A stretch of DNA of 64,000 nt from Ramlibacter pinisoli (lineage in GTDB: Bacteria; Pseudomonadota; Gammaproteobacteria; Burkholderiales; Burkholderiaceae_C), in NCBI RefSeq assembly GCF_009758015.1, contig NZ_WSEL01000011.1, forward strand, positions 186,001 through 250,000, given 5' to 3'. Below the pieces are notes generated by a model that worked only from the letters and a program-made list of their open reading frames with translations, was not told the DNA's origin and ran no database searches. Below are positions 60,426 to 64,000 of the stretch, piece by piece (position 1 is the stretch's first letter; every line of letters begins with the position of its first letter). A program made the translations under genes and the position numbers.

Positions 60426-60446
60426 GCGGATCGCAACGTTCTTGTT

Positions 60447-60476
60447 CCCCCTGCCACGGGGCACCGTGGCGTGGGG
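60447..60476 (+). promoter_or_regulatory. hairpin between rpsD and rpoA
   Basis: GCCACGG-GGCA-CCGTGGC (60453-60470) is a perfect 7-base stem, extended by CCCC/GGGG on the outside across a 2-base internal loop. No T run follows, so it is more likely an RNA-processing or stability element than a terminator. Confidence 0.5.
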
Positions 60477-60530
60477 ACTTCACCAGCCTTACCGGTGTAA
60501 CGAGCCGGGGGTATTGAGAGGAAGTCCTGC

Positions 60531-61520
60531 ATGCAAACAAACCTGCTGAAACCCAAAGCCATCAACGTCGAGCAACTCGGGACCAACCGGGCCAAGGTCA
60601 CGCTCGAGCCGTTCGAGCGCGGCTACGGCCACACGCTGGGCAACGCCCTGCGCCGGGTCCTGCTCTCCTCGATGGTCGGGTATGCGGCAACCGAAGTCAC
60701 CATCGCCGGTGTGCTTCACGAGTACTCGTCGATCGACGGCGTCCAGGAGGACGTGGTCAGCATCCTGCTGAACCTCAAGGGCGTGGTCTTCAAGCTGCAC
60801 AACCGCGACGAGGTCACCCTGTCGCTGCGCAAGGATGGCGAGGGCGTCGTCACGGCGGCCGACATCCAGACCCCGCACGACGTCGAGATCATCAATCCCG
60901 ACCATGTCATCGCCCACCTGTCGCAAGGCGGCAAGATCGACATGCAGATCAAGGTCGAGAAGGGCCGCGGCTACGTGCCGGGCACGATGCGCCGCTACGC
61001 CGACGAGCCGACCAAGTCCATCGGCCGGATCGTGCTGGACGCCTCGTTCTCGCCGGTCAAGCGCGTGAGCTACACGGTCGAGAGCGCCCGCGTCGAGCAG
61101 CGCACCGACCTGGACAAGCTGGTCGTCGAGATCGAGACCAACGGTGCCATCACCGCCGAGGACGCCGTGCGCGCCTCGGCCAAGATCCTGGTCGAGCAGC
61201 TGGCGGTGTTCGCGCAGCTCGAGGGCAGCGAACTGGCCGCCTTCGACCAGCCGGTGCAGCGCAGCTCGCAGCAGTTCGACCCGATCCTGCTGCGCCCGGT
61301 CGACGAGCTGGAACTCACGGTGCGTTCGGCCAACTGCCTGAAGGCCGAGAACATCTACTACATCGGCGACCTGATCCAGCGCACCGAGAACGAGCTGCTC
61401 AAGACCCCCAACCTGGGTCGCAAGTCGCTCAACGAGATCAAGGAAGTGCTGGCTTCGCGCGGGCTCACGCTCGGCATGAAGCTGGAGAGCTGGCCGCCGG
61501 CCGGCCTCGACAAGCGTTAA
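60531..61520 (+). CDS. rpoA: RNA polymerase alpha subunit
   Basis: 329 residues. The N-terminal assembly domain contains [20 protein letters not shown], and the C-terminal promoter-contact domain contains [20 protein letters not shown] and [18 protein letters not shown]. Start ATG at 60531 after GAGAGGAAGTCCTGC. Confidence 0.98.
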   Translation: MQTNLLKPKAINVEQLGTNRAKVTLEPFERGYGHTLGNALRRVLLSSMVGYAATEVTIAGVLHEYSSIDGVQEDVVSILLNLKGVVFKLHNRDEVTLSLRKDGEGVVTAADIQTPHDVEIINPDHVIAHLSQGGKIDMQIKVEKGRGYVPGTMRRYADEPTKSIGRIVLDASFSPVKRVSYTVESARVEQRTDLDKLVVEIETNGAITAEDAVRASAKILVEQLAVFAQLEGSELAAFDQPVQRSSQQFDPILLRPVDELELTVRSANCLKAENIYYIGDLIQRTENELLKTPNLGRKSLNEIKEVLASRGLTLGMKLESWPPAGLDKR

Positions 61521-61583
61521 TCAACCACTGTGCACCGGGCAGTACCTGACACGGCTGCCTGATCGATAAGGAAAGGAAAGCAC

Positions 61584-61988
61584 ATGCGCCACGGACACGG
61601 ACTCCGCAAACTCAATCGCACCAGCGAGCACCGCCTCGCGATGCTGCGCAACATGATGAACTCGCTCATCGAGCACGAGGTGATCAAGACCACCGTGCCG
61701 AAGGCGAAGGAACTGCGCCGCGTCGTCGAGCCGATGATCACGCTGGCCAAGGAGCCCACGCTCGCGAACAAGCGCCTGGCGTTCGACCGCCTGCGCGACC
61801 GCGACAGCGTGACCAAGCTGTTCGCCGATCTCGGCCCGCGCTACAAGACCCGTCCGGGCGGCTACACCCGCATCCTCAAGATGGGCTTCCGCGTCGGCGA
61901 CAACGCGCCGATGGCGCTGGTCGAACTGGTGGATCGTCCCGAGCCCACCGAAACCTCTGCTGCTGACGCAGAAAGCAGTGTTTCTTAA
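61584..61988 (+). CDS. rplQ: 50S ribosomal protein L17
   Basis: 134 residues. [20 protein letters not shown] is the family start; an acidic/serine tail ([13 protein letters not shown]) extends it beyond the core. Last gene of the ribosomal block. Confidence 0.98.
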   Translation: MRHGHGLRKLNRTSEHRLAMLRNMMNSLIEHEVIKTTVPKAKELRRVVEPMITLAKEPTLANKRLAFDRLRDRDSVTKLFADLGPRYKTRPGGYTRILKMGFRVGDNAPMALVELVDRPEPTETSAADAESSVS

Positions 61989-61990
61989 CC

Positions 61991-61996
61991 TATAAT
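61991..61996 (+). promoter_or_regulatory. perfect -10 box for the initiator tRNA
   Basis: TATAAT begins 2 bases after the rplQ stop and 12 bases before the tRNA's first base. The -35 area (GCAGAA, 17 bases upstream, inside rplQ) is poor. Confidence 0.6.
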
Positions 61997-62007
61997 CAAG
62001 TCTCTGA

Positions 62008-62084
<77 letters not shown>

Positions 62085-62097
62085 ATAGACAGCCTGA

Positions 62098-62133
62098 GGG
62101 CCGACGGTTCATCCCGTCGGCCCTTTTGCTTTT
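62098..62133 (+). terminator. intrinsic terminator after tRNA-fMet
   Basis: GGGCCGACGG and CCGTCGGCCC form a perfect 10-base stem with a 6-base loop, followed by TTTTGCTTTT. It ends the tRNA and probably the ribosomal-block transcript. Confidence 0.92.
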
Positions 62134-62262
62134 GAGGCGCTGAATGGGGCCTCGCCGTTACTGCGGAGCCGTGCCGCGCGGTTCACACAAGTCGAGGCCT
62201 GAGGTTCATCGCGATCCAGCCCGGCAGTCCGGCAGGGCGCATGACCTTGCGGGCCATCGCCC

Positions 62263-63168
62263 TCACCGGTCGATCGCGTATTGCCTGAGATCGCCTCGCA
62301 CGAGCGCATCCGTCAGGGCGTCGGCCTGCCGCAGCACGCGCTCGCGCGCCGCGCGGGAGCCGAGCGTTGCCAGCACCCGTTGCGCAACGTCGCCTTCGCA
62401 GGTGCCGATGGCGAGGCACGCGGCATGGGCTGCGTCGGAGCCGGGGCTGCAGTCCTCGCCGAAACGGCAGCGCGCGATCTGGACAGCTTCCGGTTCCAGC
62501 GGCTCGAACACGTCGCCGTCGGGCTGGCTGGTGCGCTGCTCGACGTAGGCGGCCAGGGCATCGCCGGCCCACAGCACGGCTGTGCCGCCGTGCTGCCTGA
62601 AGGTGCTGACGAGCCACTCTGCCTCGACTGGCGTGGGCGAAGAGGCGCGGGCCACGACCAGCGGAACCGGGTCCAGCCGGCGTTGCAGCGCGTCCAGGTC
62701 CCGCAGGCCGCGCAGCGACTGGCAGCGCCCCGCCAGGGCCTGCCAAGCCTGCTCCGCCAGCCGGACGCTGTCCGGCTTCATCCAGGCCGCGGGCGCCACG
62801 AGAGGGGCGACGCTGGCGGGCGAGAGCACGAAGGCGCAGTGGCGCAGCAGGCGGTAGGCCTCGGTGCGCCGGAGCAGGTCCTGGCTCTCCAGGGCGCTCT
62901 CGACCAGCACGCGCGGGCTCGCAGCACCGGTGTCCGCGCGTGGCGGCGCCGGCTCCTGCACAGGCGGCGCACCGGCCGCTGCGCCTGGCACGCTCGCCGC
63001 CGTGCTGGCGGGCGTGTTCCGCGCCAGCGCCGTCGCCGTGAGGCGCACCGGCTCGTGCGGCGGTTCACGCAGCGCCGGCCGTGTCGCCAGCGCCGCCAGC
63101 AGCACGACAACCGCTGCCAGGCTCGCGGCCACCCCATGGCGCGGGCGCGGATCCAGGCGCATGGACAC
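62263..63168 (-). CDS. membrane-anchored cysteine-containing protein of unknown function
   Basis: 301 residues. One N-terminal membrane anchor or uncleaved signal (VAASLAAVVVLLAALA, about 13-28), a Pro/Ala-rich span to about residue 85, then a mostly helical domain with six Cys: one in LRHCAF, one in GRCQSL, and a closing cluster, ARCRFGEDC, HAACLAIGTC. That pattern fits disulfide formation in the periplasm. I recognise no family. It is 37 bases downstream of the haemoglobin gene on the same strand and probably co-transcribed. ATGs at 63168 and 63162 are both possible starts. Confidence 0.6.
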   Translation of the reverse strand: MSMRLDPRPRHGVAASLAAVVVLLAALATRPALREPPHEPVRLTATALARNTPASTAASVPGAAAGAPPVQEPAPPRADTGAASPRVLVESALESQDLLRRTEAYRLLRHCAFVLSPASVAPLVAPAAWMKPDSVRLAEQAWQALAGRCQSLRGLRDLDALQRRLDPVPLVVARASSPTPVEAEWLVSTFRQHGGTAVLWAGDALAAYVEQRTSQPDGDVFEPLEPEAVQIARCRFGEDCSPGSDAAHAACLAIGTCEGDVAQRVLATLGSRAARERVLRQADALTDALVRGDLRQYAIDR

Positions 63169-63205
63169 GAGTGCGGCTCGGTGGTGTGGCTGTGCGGGGA
63201 TCCGT

Positions 63206-63727
63206 TCAATGGTTGGTCACGCTGCCGCGGTACCGGGTGAGAACCTTGCCCACCTCCTGGACGTCATCCCCCGCCACTCCTGCGGCGAGCGCCTCGGTGG
63301 CCACGATGTTGATGAACAGTGCGAACTGGGCATCGGTGATGCGCATCCCGCGGTGCACGTCGGACATGGAACTGCGGCACTGGTGCTCGACCGGGAACGG
63401 CGCGGCCGCCGCGTCGACCGCCACGCTGCCGTTCTTGGCTGACCGGCCGCCGAGGTCGTGGTCCAGCAGCCGGGCCAGGCAGGTCACCGTCTGCGACGTG
63501 GATTCCGTCAGCGGCACCACCCCGCCCGTGAAGAACACCTTGAGTTCCGATGCCAGCAGCGCCGGCACCACGCGCGCCTGGATGAAGGCGCCGATGCCGT
63601 CGGCGCCACCCAGCCGGGCCGCGACGCTGTCATCGTCGTCGCGGGCGAATGCGGTCGTGGAAGCGAACAAGGTCGACGCGGCCAGGAGTGCCAGGCAGGC
63701 GCGAGAGGGACGGAAGGTGAGTGCCAT
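63206..63727 (-). CDS. exported truncated (group 1) haemoglobin-like protein
   Basis: 173 residues. A signal peptide (PSRACLALLAASTLFASTTAFA-RD) is followed by a globin of the truncated type: ARLGGADGIGAFIQ, KVFFTGG, and SMSDVHRGMRITDAQF, where the His of VHRGM is the expected proximal haem ligand. The end, VGKVLTRYRG, fits the family. Truncated haemoglobins usually stay in the cytoplasm and handle oxygen or nitric oxide; export to the periplasm is unusual. Two Cys (TVTCLARLL and EHQCRSS) could pair. The ATG at 63725-63727 was chosen because the signal starts there. Confidence 0.75.
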   Translation of the reverse strand: MALTFRPSRACLALLAASTLFASTTAFARDDDDSVAARLGGADGIGAFIQARVVPALLASELKVFFTGGVVPLTESTSQTVTCLARLLDHDLGGRSAKNGSVAVDAAAAPFPVEHQCRSSMSDVHRGMRITDAQFALFINIVATEALAAGVAGDDVQEVGKVLTRYRGSVTNH

Positions 63728-63986
63728 GATGAGTCTCCAAGGCTGAACCGGATCCCGCCGGCGGCGGGGGCGACGTGCGCGACTCGATCGCGCACTCACG
63801 GTACGCACGGCCCGGGCGCCCGGACGCATGCCCCTGCCAACCAAGGTGTGATCGACGGGCCTACGCACGGCCGGCATCGACGGATGCAAGTCACCCGAGG
63901 CTGCCCGGGATTGCGCATCCATCCGGCAAGGCGCCGCGTATTGGAGGGTGTCGTGGCCACGACGCCGACCCACTCCAGGAGACCCA
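63728..63986. other. 259-base gap before the next gene
   Basis: Lies upstream of the minus-strand haemoglobin gene and of a probable plus-strand gene at 63987, so it should hold two divergent promoters. I could not pick out convincing -35/-10 pairs or operators. Confidence 0.4.
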
Positions 63987-64000
63987 CATGCAACCCATCC
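63987..64000 (+). CDS. probable gene start cut by the window edge
   Basis: An ATG at 63987, 8 bases after CAGGAG, begins an open frame (Met-Gln-Pro-Ile) that leaves the window. The ribosome site is good but nothing can be said of the product. Confidence 0.4.

Overview
The window is high-GC DNA, densely coded on both strands, and looks like a piece of a betaproteobacterial chromosome of the order Burkholderiales, most likely Comamonadaceae or a close relative such as Ramlibacter. This is inferred from the gene content: a PhaM-type PHB-granule protein, a DUF3567 protein, a DUF2946/TonB receptor/DUF1775/PCu(A)C copper cluster, an OPT transporter, an OxyR with the canonical Cys pair, and a spc/alpha ribosomal block that starts at rplN. 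I see no insertion sequence, prophage, integrase or CRISPR array.

Region by region. 1-257 is the end of a family-4 type uracil-DNA glycosylase; 254-1204 (minus) is a GlcNAc-type glycosyltransferase. 1521-8852 is a giant exported filamentous-haemagglutinin-like protein of 2443 residues with over 20 glycine-rich repeats of about 32 residues and no secretion partner nearby. 8907-14022 is a minus-strand run: lone glycolate oxidase subunit (glcD), 7TM sensor with a degenerate GGDEF domain, GcvA-like LysR regulator, purU. 14120-18067 holds a DUF4197 protein, an omega-aminotransferase, a ChaN-like lipoprotein and an AbrB-type membrane protein. 18095-20331 (minus) has DUF3567, DUF3108 and IclR genes; divergent to IclR is a fumarylacetoacetase-family hydrolase and an OPT transporter (20427-23193). 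23200-27232 (minus) is a trehalose operon, otsB - GH15 hydrolase - otsA. 27406-28894 holds a SYLF protein and an enoyl-CoA hydratase. 28987-32785 is a copper-handling cluster (DUF2946, TonB receptor, YcnI-like, PCu(A)C). 32896-34881 has PhaM and a FIST sensor protein. 34889-37600 (minus) has a membrane protein, tgt and queA. 37667-42563 has recG, oxyR, DyP peroxidase and ubiA; proC follows on minus.

43404-53031 is the most system-like part: a divergent LacI repressor, then a tightly overlapping operon of an ABC importer (binding protein, two permeases, ATPase), a cytoplasmic arylsulfatase, its formylglycine-generating enzyme, and a FAD glycerol-3-phosphate dehydrogenase. Two near-identical palindromes 114 bp apart flank the control region, one of them overlapping the predicted transcription start. 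I read this as a regulated route for import and desulfation of a small sulfate ester, whose identity the sequence does not reveal.

53293-61988 is the spc and alpha ribosomal block (rplN to rplQ, with secY, rpmJ and rpoA), driven by a strong TTGACA-16-TATGAT promoter, with structured spacers before rpsD and rpoA. An initiator tRNA-fMet and a clear intrinsic terminator follow. 62263-63727 (minus) encodes an exported truncated haemoglobin and a cysteine-containing membrane-anchored protein of unknown function. A new gene probably begins at 63987 and runs off the window.
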